Shown: positions 53,743-62,376 of the stretch, one piece after another
How the letters are laid out: every line of letters starts with the position of its first letter
Position numbering within the stretch: the first letter of the stretch is position 1
From: Kineosporia rhizophila
GTDB lineage: Bacteria; Actinomycetota; Actinomycetes; Actinomycetales; Kineosporiaceae
DNA length: 64,000 nucleotides
NCBI RefSeq assembly: GCF_021277265.1
Contig: NZ_JAJSOH010000004.1
Span: 124,001 to 188,000 of the forward strand
Direction: 5' to 3'
Made by a program: the position numbers and the translations under genes
Notes under the pieces: model-generated
Database searches by the model: none
The model's input: only the letters and a program-made list of their open reading frames with translations
What the model was told of the DNA's origin: nothing

Positions 53743-56468
53743 GGCTGGGGCGGGAGTCACGGCGGGCGGCACCTCAGGAAACCGCGCGGCCCAGCCAGCA
53801 GGGGGTTCTGCGGGTGGCCCCGGGCGATCGGCAGGCCTTTGGCACCATCGCCGAGGCGCTGGGGGTAGCGCAGGATGGGCAGACCATCGCGGTGGCTCCT
53901 GGTGTCTATCCGGAGAACCTGGTGGTGGAGCGTTCGGTGGCGATCGTCGCCGAGCAGGGGCCGGGCACTGTGCGATGCGCCGGTCCCGCAGGGGTCACGG
54001 TGGTAGCGCCCGCCCGCCTGCACGGACTGGTGCTTACCGGGGCCACTGATGGTGCTGCGTTGTTGCGCGTGTTGGGCGGTACCGCTGAGGTCAGTGAGTG
54101 CGAGTTCCTGGCCGGGCGGATCGACCTGGAGGGGGAGGCGGCGGCGCGGATCACCGGCTGCCGGATCAGCAGTGCGCCGATGGTCGGCCTGCACCTGACC
54201 GGTTCCAGCCGGGGCGTGCTGGAGAGTTCGGTGATCACCGCGATCGACGGAACCGGCGTGGTGATCAGCGATTCCGCCCAGCTGGCGATGGCCGACAGCC
54301 AGATCCGCTCGACCCGCGGCTCCGGTCTGCGGGTGCGTGGGCGGGGCCGGGCCCAGGCCGAGGAGTGCGAGATCTCCCGCACCGGGCGCAGCGGGGTGCT
54401 GGTGGAGGACGCCGGCTCAGTGATCATGCGGGGCTGCCGGATCGAGCGTGCGGGCACCGAGGGGCTGCGCATTCTGGGGAGCAGCCCGATCACCGAGTCG
54501 TCCGTGCCCGATGCCGAGGCGACCGGCGTCGTCCTCAATGACTGTGTGATCGAGAAGGCCGTAGGAGACGGGATTCTGGCCGGTTCGGGCGAGATCCGGC
54601 TGAGCGACTGCCGGGTCGAGGGCACCGGTCGTTCGGGGCTGGTGGCGGCTGGGGACAGCGCGCTCACGCTGGAGAATTGTGTGCTGGACCGGTTGGCCGG
54701 TACCGGGGTGGTAGCCCGTGACAAGGCTCAGTTGCAGTTCGTCGACGGCGCTGTGCGGCGCAGCGGGGGCAACGGGTTCTTCCTGTCCGGCGCCTCGGGG
54801 GCCCGGCTGAGCGAGGTGCGGGTCGAGAAGGCCACCTTCAGTGCGGTCTGCGCGGGGGATTCGGCCACGATCGACGTGGTCGATCTCTCGGTGCTCGAAA
54901 CTCCCGAACACGGCCTACATCTCAAGGGCAAAGCGAACGGACGGGTGCGCGCAGGTCTGGTTCGGGGCGCCGGGTTGTGCGGGGTGCAGACCGAGGGCGA
55001 CGCCGAGCTGGATCTTTCGGGTACAGAAGTCGATCGTTGTGCAGTGGGGATCGCCCTGGCCGCGCGAGCCAAGGCAACGGTCGAGAAGGCCGTTGTAGGC
55101 GAAAGTGAGCGTTCTGCAGTGCAGATCGGCCCAGGTGCGACCGCCACCCTGCGCGAGGTGCGGGTGCGGCGAGCGGGTACGGCAGGCATCGTGCTGGAGA
55201 AGGACGCCCGCGGCACGGTGGACGACTGCCAGATCGAGGGGGCCGGTGGTTCCGGTCTGGTGGTCTGGACCGGCGCCCGTCCCGTGGTCACCGGGCTGAC
55301 GGTGCGGGACACCACCAAGAACGGCATCTTCGTGGGTGACGGAGCGGCCGGCACCTACGAGAACTGCGACATCTCGGCCTCCGGCTTCCCGGCCCTGCAC
55401 GTGGGCAAGAAGGCCACGCCGAAGGTGAGCGGCTGCCGGATCCATGACACCGAGGCCGATCTGAGCCAGGACGAGGACGCGGCCCCGGACTTCGCCGAGA
55501 TCACCATCAGCAACGTCGAGGCCTCGACGATCCCGGCCACCGCGGTGCGCAAGCGGGTGGGGGCGCGGGCCGAGAAGGCGGTCCGGGCCTCGGCCGGTCC
55601 TTCGGAATCCGAACTCGGAGTGGACATCACGCCCGGCGAGGAGCCCGAGGAGTCGCTGGACGAACTGCGGGAGAAGCTCACCGGGCTGATCGGCCTGGAG
55701 CAGGTCAAGGCCGACGTCAGCGCGATGGTGAAGCTGATGCAGATGGTCCGCCGCCGCCAGGAGGCCGGGCTGGCCGCCCCTCCGCTCAATCGGCATCTGG
55801 TGTTCGCCGGCAACCCGGGCACCGGAAAGACCACGGTGGCGCGGCTTTACGGTGGACTGCTGGCTCGACTGGGGGTGCTCGAGAAGGGGCACCTGGTCGA
55901 GGCCGACCGGGGTGCGCTGGTCGGTTCCTACGTCGGGCACACCGCTCCGAAGACCGAGGCCGTGTTCCGGAAGGCGCTGGGCGGGGTGCTGTTCCTCGAC
56001 GAGGCGTACTCGCTGTCGCCGCCCGGGCAGAGCAACGACTTCGGCCAGGAGGCCATCGTCACCCTGATGAAGCTGATGGAGGACCACCGCGACGAGATCG
56101 TGGTGATCGTGGCCGGGTACTCCAACGAGATGACCAGCTTCCTGAACTCCAACCCGGGCCTCGGGTCCCGCTTCTCGCGCACCCTGCAGTTCGTCGACTA
56201 CAGCTCCGAGGAGCTCGTGGAGATCGTCGAACTGCAGGCCCGGCACCACCAGTACGAGATCACCCCGGCCACCCGCGCCGCCCTCGTCACCTATTTCGAC
56301 GCTCATCCGCGCAATACCGGGTTCGGCAACGGGCGGGTGTCGCGTCAGTTGTTCCAGCTGATGACGGAACGGCAGGCGGCGCGGCTGGCCGATCTGGACC
56401 TGGCCGTGGCCTCGGCCGAGGAGCTTCAGCGGATCGAGCCGGCGGACCTCCCGCCGCACTCGATCTGA
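53739..56468 (+). CDS. beta-helix/AAA+ ATPase, EccA/CbxX-like
   Basis: This is a 909-residue protein. Residues about 20-600 form a right-handed parallel beta-helix: about 20 imperfect coils with G-V-x-V, S-G-L-x-V and N-G-I-F-V rungs and a pectin-lyase-like opening D-G-Q-T-I-A-V-A-P-G-V-Y. An acidic linker leads to a CbxX/SpoVK-type AAA+ domain (about 640-900). It has Walker A G-N-P-G-T-G-K-T-T (691-699), Walker B V-L-F-L-D-E-A-Y (Asp754/Glu755) and an arginine finger in G-S-R-F-S-R. Mycobacterial EccA has the same AAA+ domain behind TPR repeats; here a beta-helix takes that place. The start is GTG at 53739, coupled by 4 nt. It probably acts as a cytoplasmic chaperone or unfoldase for the giant substrate. 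Confidence 0.88.
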   Translation: MRLGRESRRAAPQETARPSQQGVLRVAPGDRQAFGTIAEALGVAQDGQTIAVAPGVYPENLVVERSVAIVAEQGPGTVRCAGPAGVTVVAPARLHGLVLTGATDGAALLRVLGGTAEVSECEFLAGRIDLEGEAAARITGCRISSAPMVGLHLTGSSRGVLESSVITAIDGTGVVISDSAQLAMADSQIRSTRGSGLRVRGRGRAQAEECEISRTGRSGVLVEDAGSVIMRGCRIERAGTEGLRILGSSPITESSVPDAEATGVVLNDCVIEKAVGDGILAGSGEIRLSDCRVEGTGRSGLVAAGDSALTLENCVLDRLAGTGVVARDKAQLQFVDGAVRRSGGNGFFLSGASGARLSEVRVEKATFSAVCAGDSATIDVVDLSVLETPEHGLHLKGKANGRVRAGLVRGAGLCGVQTEGDAELDLSGTEVDRCAVGIALAARAKATVEKAVVGESERSAVQIGPGATATLREVRVRRAGTAGIVLEKDARGTVDDCQIEGAGGSGLVVWTGARPVVTGLTVRDTTKNGIFVGDGAAGTYENCDISASGFPALHVGKKATPKVSGCRIHDTEADLSQDEDAAPDFAEITISNVEASTIPATAVRKRVGARAEKAVRASAGPSESELGVDITPGEEPEESLDELREKLTGLIGLEQVKADVSAMVKLMQMVRRRQEAGLAAPPLNRHLVFAGNPGTGKTTVARLYGGLLARLGVLEKGHLVEADRGALVGSYVGHTAPKTEAVFRKALGGVLFLDEAYSLSPPGQSNDFGQEAIVTLMKLMEDHRDEIVVIVAGYSNEMTSFLNSNPGLGSRFSRTLQFVDYSSEELVEIVELQARHHQYEITPATRAALVTYFDAHPRNTGFGNGRVSRQLFQLMTERQAARLADLDLAVASAEELQRIEPADLPPHSI

Positions 56469-56485
56469 GCCCTGCGGTTCAGGGC
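56469..56485. terminator. small hairpin between convergent genes
   Basis: GCCCTG and CAGGGC pair around a five-base loop immediately after the AAA+ gene stop and overlap the stop of the convergent peptidase gene. There is no T-tract, so termination is only possible. Confidence 0.4.
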
Positions 56486-58008
56486 CGGAACGAGGGCGCG
56501 CACTGCTTGTCGGAGGTGCGGCCCGGCACCCGCTTGGGCAGCTTGCCGGTGAGCAGGTAGGTGTCGATGGTGGTCTTGGTGCACTTCGAGCCCAGTGACG
56601 AGGCCGAGTGGCTCCGGCCGCCGACGCCCTCCAGCAGGGCCGACTTCGGGAACCGGCTGCGGGCCTCGAGCGCGCCCTCGTACGGGGTGGCGGCGTCGTA
56701 GGTCTCCGAGACCAGCAGGATCGGCGGGGCCTTGGAGCCGTCCACCTTCGGCATCGTGCCGCTCTTGCCCGCCCAGGTCAGGCAGGGGCCGTTGAACCAG
56801 GCGTTGGACCAGGTCAGGAACGGGGAGCGACGGTGGCTGGCGCGGTTGTCCTTCTCGACCTTCGACCAGTCGGCCGGCCACTCGGCGTCGGTGCAGGTGG
56901 TGCCCAGGTAGACGGCGTTGCCGTTGTCCTCGCCGGGGCCCTGCGGGTTGTCGGAGTCGAAGACCGCCTTGAGCGGCTTCCACCGGCGCTCGTGCACCCA
57001 GCCGGCGAAGAGTTCGGCGTTGTCGGCCCAGACGTTCGAGGCGTAGCCGGAGGACAGGAAGATGTCGGTCCACTCGTCGCCGCCGATCCGGCCGCCGGCG
57101 GCCTTCTTGTCCAGGGCTGCGAGCTGCTTGTAGAACTGCTTCTCGACCGCGGCGCCGGTGCGGCCGAGCCGGTAGGTGGAGTGCTTGGTCGCGATCCAGG
57201 CGAAGAACGCGTCCATGTTGCGCTCGAACGCGTGGTTCTGCTCGAGATTGCTCTCGTACCAGGTCTTCCGGGCATCGACCACGCCGTCCAGCACCATCCG
57301 GTGGACCCGGTTCGGATGCTGCGTGGCGTAGACCTGCCCGAGGTAGCTGCCGTAGGAGTAGCCGAGGAAGCTGATCTTCTTCTTGCCCAGCGCCCGCCGC
57401 AGGATCTCCATGTCCTTGACGTTGTCGGTGGTCTTCAGGTTGTCCAGCAGTGCGCCGCCGGCCTTGGCGCACTTGGCGGCGTAGTCCTTCGACCGCTCCA
57501 GCCAGATCTTCTCGCCCGCGGCCGTGTTCGGCACGTACGGGGGGCGGTCGTAGCCGGTGTGCTTGCTGTCGCAGCTGAGGGCGGGGCGGCTGGCGCCGAC
57601 GCCGCGCGGGTCGAAGCCGATCCAGTCGTAGGCGGCGCCCACCTTCTCCGACACCAGGATCGACTGCAGCACCTCGTCCCGGCCGGCGCCGCCCGGCCCA
57701 CCCGGGTTGATCAGCAGAGCGCCCTGGTAGTCGGCCTTCTTGGCGGTGTGCTTGATCCGGGAGACGGCCAGCCGGATCTTCTTGCCCTTCGGCCTACTGT
57801 GATCCAACGGCACCACCAGGAAGCCGCACTGGGCCTTCAGATCCCGGAGCAGGCCCTTGGGGCACTTCTTCCAGATGATCGGCTTGGCCTCGAAGGCCGT
57901 CCGGGTCGCGGGCGTGCCGGGGCTCGCCAGCGCCGGGGAGCCACCGGTCAGGAGCAGGCTGGTACCGAGGATGGCCGAGGCCGCGAGAGCGAGGGGTTTC
58001 GTCCGCAT
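56479..58008 (-). CDS. secreted S33 family peptidase (tripeptidyl-aminopeptidase-like)
   Basis: This is a 509-residue exported alpha/beta-hydrolase of the S33 peptidase group, close in layout to Streptomyces tripeptidyl aminopeptidase and related actinobacterial exopeptidases. A signal peptide covers about residues 1-28 (ending S-P-A-L-A-S). The oxyanion region N-P-G-G-P-G-G-A-G is followed by the nucleophile elbow G-Y-S-Y-G-S (Ser218), Asp438 in E-T-Y-D-A-A-T-P and His467 in G-R-S-H-S. Four cysteines in the C-terminal half may form disulfides. It is convergent with the T7SS-linked AAA+ gene and seems to be its own transcription unit. Confidence 0.9.
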   Translation of the reverse strand: MRTKPLALAASAILGTSLLLTGGSPALASPGTPATRTAFEAKPIIWKKCPKGLLRDLKAQCGFLVVPLDHSRPKGKKIRLAVSRIKHTAKKADYQGALLINPGGPGGAGRDEVLQSILVSEKVGAAYDWIGFDPRGVGASRPALSCDSKHTGYDRPPYVPNTAAGEKIWLERSKDYAAKCAKAGGALLDNLKTTDNVKDMEILRRALGKKKISFLGYSYGSYLGQVYATQHPNRVHRMVLDGVVDARKTWYESNLEQNHAFERNMDAFFAWIATKHSTYRLGRTGAAVEKQFYKQLAALDKKAAGGRIGGDEWTDIFLSSGYASNVWADNAELFAGWVHERRWKPLKAVFDSDNPQGPGEDNGNAVYLGTTCTDAEWPADWSKVEKDNRASHRRSPFLTWSNAWFNGPCLTWAGKSGTMPKVDGSKAPPILLVSETYDAATPYEGALEARSRFPKSALLEGVGGRSHSASSLGSKCTKTTIDTYLLTGKLPKRVPGRTSDKQCAPSFRP

Positions 58009-58249
58009 AAGCCGGAGTCTGATGCGGGCCGGCGACGGGCAGCAACGGTGTTGCCGATTAATGCATCTTCCGGCGGCCCGGGCCTGCCTTCAGGGTCGGC
58101 GATGATCATCAGAAAGGAGGATGCGGTACTTCCGGGCAGTGTTCGCGGTGTGGAGGGGAACTCCGGCCTATCGGACACCGGGGCCGGGGCGGCGGGCTGT
58201 CATGGTGAAGCGTTAGCCGTCCCCGTGCCTGGTGGGAGAAGAACACACC

Positions 58250-59206
58250 GTGAGCAGCCCGAACTCCGAGCCCCGTCCGGAGGGCGAGGGACCGTCCCAG
58301 CGTCAGCAGGAGTTCCTCTCTTCCTGGAACAAGTCGATGCTCGGTGGGCGCCCCTCGATCGGTGTCCCCACCCGCGGCCTGCGTGGGCTGGCGGTGATCG
58401 CCGCTTCGGTGGCCGCCGTGGTCGGTGTGGTGCTGGGTGGGGTGGCCGCGGTGAACGCGGTGTCCTCCAACGGCGGTGACGGGGGCTCGTCCAACAACGC
58501 CGCCCTGACGTCTTCCGATCTGCAGACCCAGCAGCCCTCGCCGACGGTCACGCCGACCGCGACCGCCAGCGCGGAGCCCACGGCGACGGCGACCAAGAAG
58601 CCGAAGAAGACCAAGACCGAGACCGCGGAACCGGTGCGCACCCGCACGGTGACCCGCGAGCCCGGGCCGACGAAGTCGCCCAAGGCCAAGAAGCAGACCG
58701 AGGCCGAGAAGAAGAAGGCCAAGAAGGCGGCCGAGAAGGCGGAGAAGAGCCCGGGAACCGTGACCACGAAGATCGGCGTGATCCGCAATGCGGTCACCGG
58801 GTACTGCGTGGACCTGCCCGGTCTGGGGGCGGTCTCCGAGAACGTCGAGCTGCTGCAGACCAACTGCTTCCCGGGCAAGGACGACAACCAGGTCTACGAG
58901 ACGATCACCCAGGCCGACGGCACGTTCGTGCTGCGCAACGTGAAGTCGCAGTGGTGCCTGGACGTCGGTGGCTACGACAGCGTCCCGGCCGGCACCTCGG
59001 CGATCACCTTCACCTGCCGGTTCGGCCCGGACGACAACCAGATGTTCAAGAAGCAGGCCTCGGGCTCCGGCTTCTTCCTGGTGAACGTGAAGAGCGGGCT
59101 GTGCCTGGACCCGGAGGGCACCGACGCGGCCGGCAGCCCGGTGGACACCCGGCTGATGCTGAGCCCGTGCTCCGAGGCCGACAACCAGGTCTGGACGTTC
59201 GGCTGA
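58250..59206 (+). CDS. membrane-anchored RICIN-domain protein (copy 2)
   Basis: This encodes a protein of about 318 residues, a paralogue of the protein at 13104. It has a cytoplasmic N-terminus with a conserved T-R-G-L-R-G-L-A-V stretch, one transmembrane helix (about 48-70), a Thr/Pro/Ala then Lys/Glu-rich linker (E-K-K-K-A-K-K-A-A-E-K), and a C-terminal ricin-type trefoil (about 174-318). The trefoil has the repeated D-D-N-Q and C-L-D motifs seen in copy 1. Glycan binding at the cell surface is the likely role. The GTG at 58250 is favoured because GGGAGAAG lies 8-10 nt upstream; an in-frame GTG at 58232 is inside that site. The 240-bp upstream gap holds no recognised gene. Confidence 0.85.
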   Translation: MSSPNSEPRPEGEGPSQRQQEFLSSWNKSMLGGRPSIGVPTRGLRGLAVIAASVAAVVGVVLGGVAAVNAVSSNGGDGGSSNNAALTSSDLQTQQPSPTVTPTATASAEPTATATKKPKKTKTETAEPVRTRTVTREPGPTKSPKAKKQTEAEKKKAKKAAEKAEKSPGTVTTKIGVIRNAVTGYCVDLPGLGAVSENVELLQTNCFPGKDDNQVYETITQADGTFVLRNVKSQWCLDVGGYDSVPAGTSAITFTCRFGPDDNQMFKKQASGSGFFLVNVKSGLCLDPEGTDAAGSPVDTRLMLSPCSEADNQVWTFG

Positions 59207-59283
59207 GGTCTGCTCGCACCTGTCCCGCGCCAGGCCGGTACGTTCCTGCCTAGGTCGGACGGAAGCAGAAGCAGGAGGATCCG

Positions 59284-60459
59284 GTGCGCGCGGTGGTCTT
59301 CGAGGCGTTCGGCGAGGTTCCCGAGGTCAGGGTGGTGCCCGAGCCGGAGGCGCCGGCGGGTGGGGTGGTGGTCGCGGTCGAGGCCACCGGCCTGTGCCGT
59401 TCGGACTGGCACGCCCTGGCCGGGCACGACGCCGACGTGCAGTTGCCGCATGTCCCGGGGCACGAGTTCGCCGGCCGCGTGCAGGCGATCGGTTCCGGGG
59501 TAACCGGTTTCGAAGTGGGGCAGCGGGTCACGGCGCCGTTCGTGTACGCCTGCGGGGTCTGCGGGCCCTGCCGTCAGGGCAATGGTCAGGTCTGCCTCGA
59601 CCAGCGCCAGCCCGGCTTCACCCGCTGGGGCTCGTTCGCCGAGTACGTGGTGGTCGAACGGGCCGCGGTCAACCTGGTGGCGCTGCCCGACGAGGTGCCG
59701 ATGCCGGTGGCCGCGATCCTGGGATGCCGATTCGGGACGTCCTTCCGCGCAGTCACGCAGGTCGGTCGCGTTCGTGCGGGGGAGTGGGTCGCGGTGCACG
59801 GCTGCGGCGGGGTCGGCCTCTCGGCCGTCGCGATCGCAGTGGCGGCCGGAGCCCGGGTGCTCGCGGTCGACGTCTCGCCGCGGGCTCTCGAGCTGGCCCT
59901 GAAGCTCGGCGCCGAGGCCGTGGTGCGCACCGAAGTAGCCAGCAGGCCGCGGATTCCGGCGCCCGGTGAGGTGGACGCCCTGGCCCTGGCCGTGGGGGTG
60001 GCCATCGGTGGGCAGTCCACACCCGTTGCCAACCTGCTCACCATTGAGGGGACCCCCGACCCGACGCCCAGCACCGCCGTCCCTGATTTGATCCAGGAGC
60101 TCACCGGCGGTGGCGCGCACCTCTCGCTCGACGCCCTGGGCAGCCCCGAGACCTGCGCCAACTCGATCCAGAGCCTGCGCCCGCGCGGACGTCACGTGCA
60201 GGTCGGCCTGTTGCCGCCGGCCCTCGGACTTCCGGCGGTGCCGATGCACACGGTGATCGGCCGCGAGCTGGAGGTCCTGGGCAGCCACGGGCTCGCGGCG
60301 CACGCCTACCCGCAGCTGCTGGCCCTGGTGGCGGTCGGCCGGCTCGACCCGGCGGCGATGATCACCACGCGGCTCACCCTGGACGAGGCCGGCCCGGCCC
60401 TGGCCGCGATGGCCGAGCGGCCGCCCAGCGGGGTGGCCGTGATCGACCCGCGCACCTGA
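59284..60459 (+). CDS. zinc-dependent alcohol dehydrogenase (MDR family)
   Basis: This is a 391-residue medium-chain dehydrogenase. Catalytic zinc ligands are Cys38 and the His60-Glu61 pair in P-G-H-E-F, with a third Cys in G-C-R-F-G-T-S. The structural zinc site is Cys90, Cys93, Cys96 and Cys104. The cofactor fold has G-C-G-G-V-G-L and V-D-V-S-P near 180-205, the acidic end favouring NAD(H). At 391 residues it is about 40 longer than usual. The extra segment lies near residues 235-265, between the P-G-E-V-D-A-L-A-L and D-L-I-Q-E-L-T-G-G stretches, and may be a lid or an oligomer contact. The start is GTG behind a perfect AGGAGGA. The substrate is not predictable. Confidence 0.9.
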   Translation: MRAVVFEAFGEVPEVRVVPEPEAPAGGVVVAVEATGLCRSDWHALAGHDADVQLPHVPGHEFAGRVQAIGSGVTGFEVGQRVTAPFVYACGVCGPCRQGNGQVCLDQRQPGFTRWGSFAEYVVVERAAVNLVALPDEVPMPVAAILGCRFGTSFRAVTQVGRVRAGEWVAVHGCGGVGLSAVAIAVAAGARVLAVDVSPRALELALKLGAEAVVRTEVASRPRIPAPGEVDALALAVGVAIGGQSTPVANLLTIEGTPDPTPSTAVPDLIQELTGGGAHLSLDALGSPETCANSIQSLRPRGRHVQVGLLPPALGLPAVPMHTVIGRELEVLGSHGLAAHAYPQLLALVAVGRLDPAAMITTRLTLDEAGPALAAMAERPPSGVAVIDPRT

Positions 60460-60471
60460 CGCACCTGAGAA

Positions 60472-61155
60472 CTACGGGCGGCCGACCAGGTCGCCCTCGT
60501 AGGCGATCACCACGAGCTGGGCGCGGTCGCGCGCGCCCAGCTTGCTGAGCACCCGGGAGACATGGGTTTTCACGGTCAGCGGGGAGAGCACCAGCTCTTC
60601 GGCGATCTCCTTGTTCGACATCCCGGCGGCCACCAGGCCCAGGATGTCCCGCTCGCGCTGGGTGAGCTCGGCGATCTTCTCCCGATGGGCGTTCGGGGCC
60701 TGAGCCTCGGGCGTGGGCGCCGGGCCGGAACCGCCCACGTACGCCTGGATCAGCCGCCCGGTCACCTGCGGGGCGAGCAGCGCCTGGCCCTCGTGCACCA
60801 GCCGGACCGCCTCGATCAGCGCCTCCGGCTCGATGTCCTTCAGCAGGAACCCGGAGGCGCCGGCCCGGAGCGCGCCGAACACGTACTCGTCCAGCTCGAA
60901 GGTGGTCAGGACGATCACCTTCGTGTCGGCCAGCCGGGGGTCGGCAGTGATCCGCGCGGTGGCCCGCAGGCCGTCGGCGCGGGGCATCTGCACGTCCATC
61001 AGCACCACGTCGGGCCGGGTGGCCACGGCCATCTGCACCGCCGCGTCGCCGTCGCCGGCCTCGCCCACCACCTCCAGGTCGGGCACCGCGTTCATCAGCG
61101 CGCGGAAACCGCCGCGCAGCAGGGGCTGGTCGTCGACCAGCAGCACCTTGATCAC
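60472..61155 (-). CDS. NarL/LuxR family response regulator
   Basis: This is a 227-residue response regulator. The receiver has the acidic pair Asp8/Asp9, phospho-acceptor Asp54 (V-L-M-D-V-Q-M-P), a Thr in V-L-T-T-F and Lys in F-L-L-K-D. The C-terminal LuxR helix-turn-helix (T-Q-R-E-R-D-I-L to T-V-K-T-H-V-S-R-V) binds DNA. The GTG at 61155 overlaps the stop of the upstream kinase gene by 4 nt (GTGA), so the two form a coupled pair. It converges on the dehydrogenase gene with a 12-bp gap. Confidence 0.95.
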   Translation of the reverse strand: MIKVLLVDDQPLLRGGFRALMNAVPDLEVVGEAGDGDAAVQMAVATRPDVVLMDVQMPRADGLRATARITADPRLADTKVIVLTTFELDEYVFGALRAGASGFLLKDIEPEALIEAVRLVHEGQALLAPQVTGRLIQAYVGGSGPAPTPEAQAPNAHREKIAELTQRERDILGLVAAGMSNKEIAEELVLSPLTVKTHVSRVLSKLGARDRAQLVVIAYEGDLVGRP

Positions 61156-62327
61156 TTGGCTGGTACCTCCACAGAAGCGGTGAGGGGGAGTGAGGCGACG
61201 ACCTGCCAGCCACCGCCGGGGCGGGGACCGGCCTGGAGCGAACCCCCGATGGCGGCCGCCCGCTCGCGCATGCCGCGCAGCCCGTTACCCGAGCCGCTGG
61301 TACTCAGCTGTTGCTCGGCCGGGGTGCCGCCGTCGTCCGTGATCTCGATCTGCACCCGGTCCTGCTCGTGCGAGATGGTGATCCGCGCCGTGGTCGGGCC
61401 GGCGTGCTTGAGCGTGTTGGTCAGCGACTCCTGCACGATCCGGTAGGCAGTGCTGTCGACCGGGGTGGGCAGGCTGTGGGTGGCGGGGTCGACGTCCACG
61501 GTCAGGTCGACCCCGGCGGTGCGCAGGCCGTCGGCCAGCTCACCGAGGGCCGCGATGCCCTGCACCGGGGGCGCCGGGGTCTCGGTGGTCTCGCGCAGCA
61601 GCCCCAGCGTGGAGCGCAGATCGGTCAGCGCATCTCCGCTGACCTGCTTGATCGTGCGCAGGGCGGAGTGCGCCTCTTCGGGATCGGTCTTGACCAGATA
61701 GGCCCCCACCCCGGCCTGCACGTTGATCGTGACCAGCGCGTGGGCGACCACGTCGTGCACGTCGCGGGCGATCCGTAGCCGCTCCTCGCTGACCCGGCGC
61801 CGGGTGATCTCCTCCTGGTTGCGCTCGGCCGCCTGGGCCCGCTCGAGGAGGGCCGCCGTCCAGGCCCGGCGGTCGTGCGCGGCCACCCCGAGGGCCAGCG
61901 GCAGGAACACCAGCGCCAGGTTCTGCACGGTGCTCCAGCTGAAGAGCACGTGCGGGCTGTAGACCTGCAGGATGACGATGGTCACCGCGGCCCCGACCGG
62001 AGCGCAGGCCAGGGCGACCCGGCGTCCGTAGCGATCGGCCAAGGCGTAGGCACACAGCACCCCCGGGCCCGGGATCGTGCTGTAGATGTCGGCGTCGAGC
62101 TCGGACAACCCGAAGAGCAGGACGAAGCAGAGGCCCAGGGCCACGGCCGGGGACTGCCGGCGCACCAGCACCGGCAGGCTGTTCAGCACGATCATCACGA
62201 CGACCGAGGCCCGCCCCGGCTGCTCGCGCAGCACCAGTTCGGCGCCCATGGCCACGATGCACAGCAGGGTGAGCACCAGATCGGTCAGGCCCGGGCGGGC
62301 CGGACGTACCGCGCGGAACCGGGTCAC
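61152..62327 (-). CDS. NarL-type sensor histidine kinase (HPK7)
   Basis: This encodes a protein of about 391 residues. The N-terminal half has several membrane helices and no large external sensor loop. The HisKA_3 dimerisation domain follows, with phospho-His191 in R-D-V-H-D-V-V-A-H, and then an HATPase_c domain with E-S-L-T-N-T-L-K-H-A and G-N-G-L-R-G-M-R-E-R boxes. The GTG at 62327 is chosen because a TAGAAT lies 8 nt upstream, which fits a leaderless transcript. Longer frames exist but would cross an inverted repeat. Signal and regulon are unknown; the adjacent MMPL transporter could be a target. Confidence 0.88.
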   Translation of the reverse strand: MTRFRAVRPARPGLTDLVLTLLCIVAMGAELVLREQPGRASVVVMIVLNSLPVLVRRQSPAVALGLCFVLLFGLSELDADIYSTIPGPGVLCAYALADRYGRRVALACAPVGAAVTIVILQVYSPHVLFSWSTVQNLALVFLPLALGVAAHDRRAWTAALLERAQAAERNQEEITRRRVSEERLRIARDVHDVVAHALVTINVQAGVGAYLVKTDPEEAHSALRTIKQVSGDALTDLRSTLGLLRETTETPAPPVQGIAALGELADGLRTAGVDLTVDVDPATHSLPTPVDSTAYRIVQESLTNTLKHAGPTTARITISHEQDRVQIEITDDGGTPAEQQLSTSGSGNGLRGMRERAAAIGGSLQAGPRPGGGWQVVASLPLTASVEVPAK

Positions 62328-62361
62328 CCGCGTAATTCTAGGTGCGGGTGACCCGGTTCCG
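62314..62361. promoter_or_regulatory. perfect 18-bp inverted repeat around the kinase start
   Basis: CGGAACCGGGTCACCCGC (62314-62331) and its exact complement (62344-62361) flank a 12-base AT-rich spacer. The kinase start codon lies inside the left arm and the TAGAAT -10 candidate inside the spacer. It could be an operator, or a hairpin in readthrough RNA from the upstream MMPL gene that terminates transcription or masks the start codon. Confidence 0.75.
62336..62341 (-). promoter_or_regulatory. -10 element of the kinase/regulator operon
   Basis: The minus strand reads TAGAAT at 62341-62336, 8 nt from the GTG at 62327. This is the spacing expected for leaderless transcription. No convincing -35 hexamer is seen. 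Confidence 0.5.
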
Positions 62362-62376
62362 AGGGTGCTCACATGG

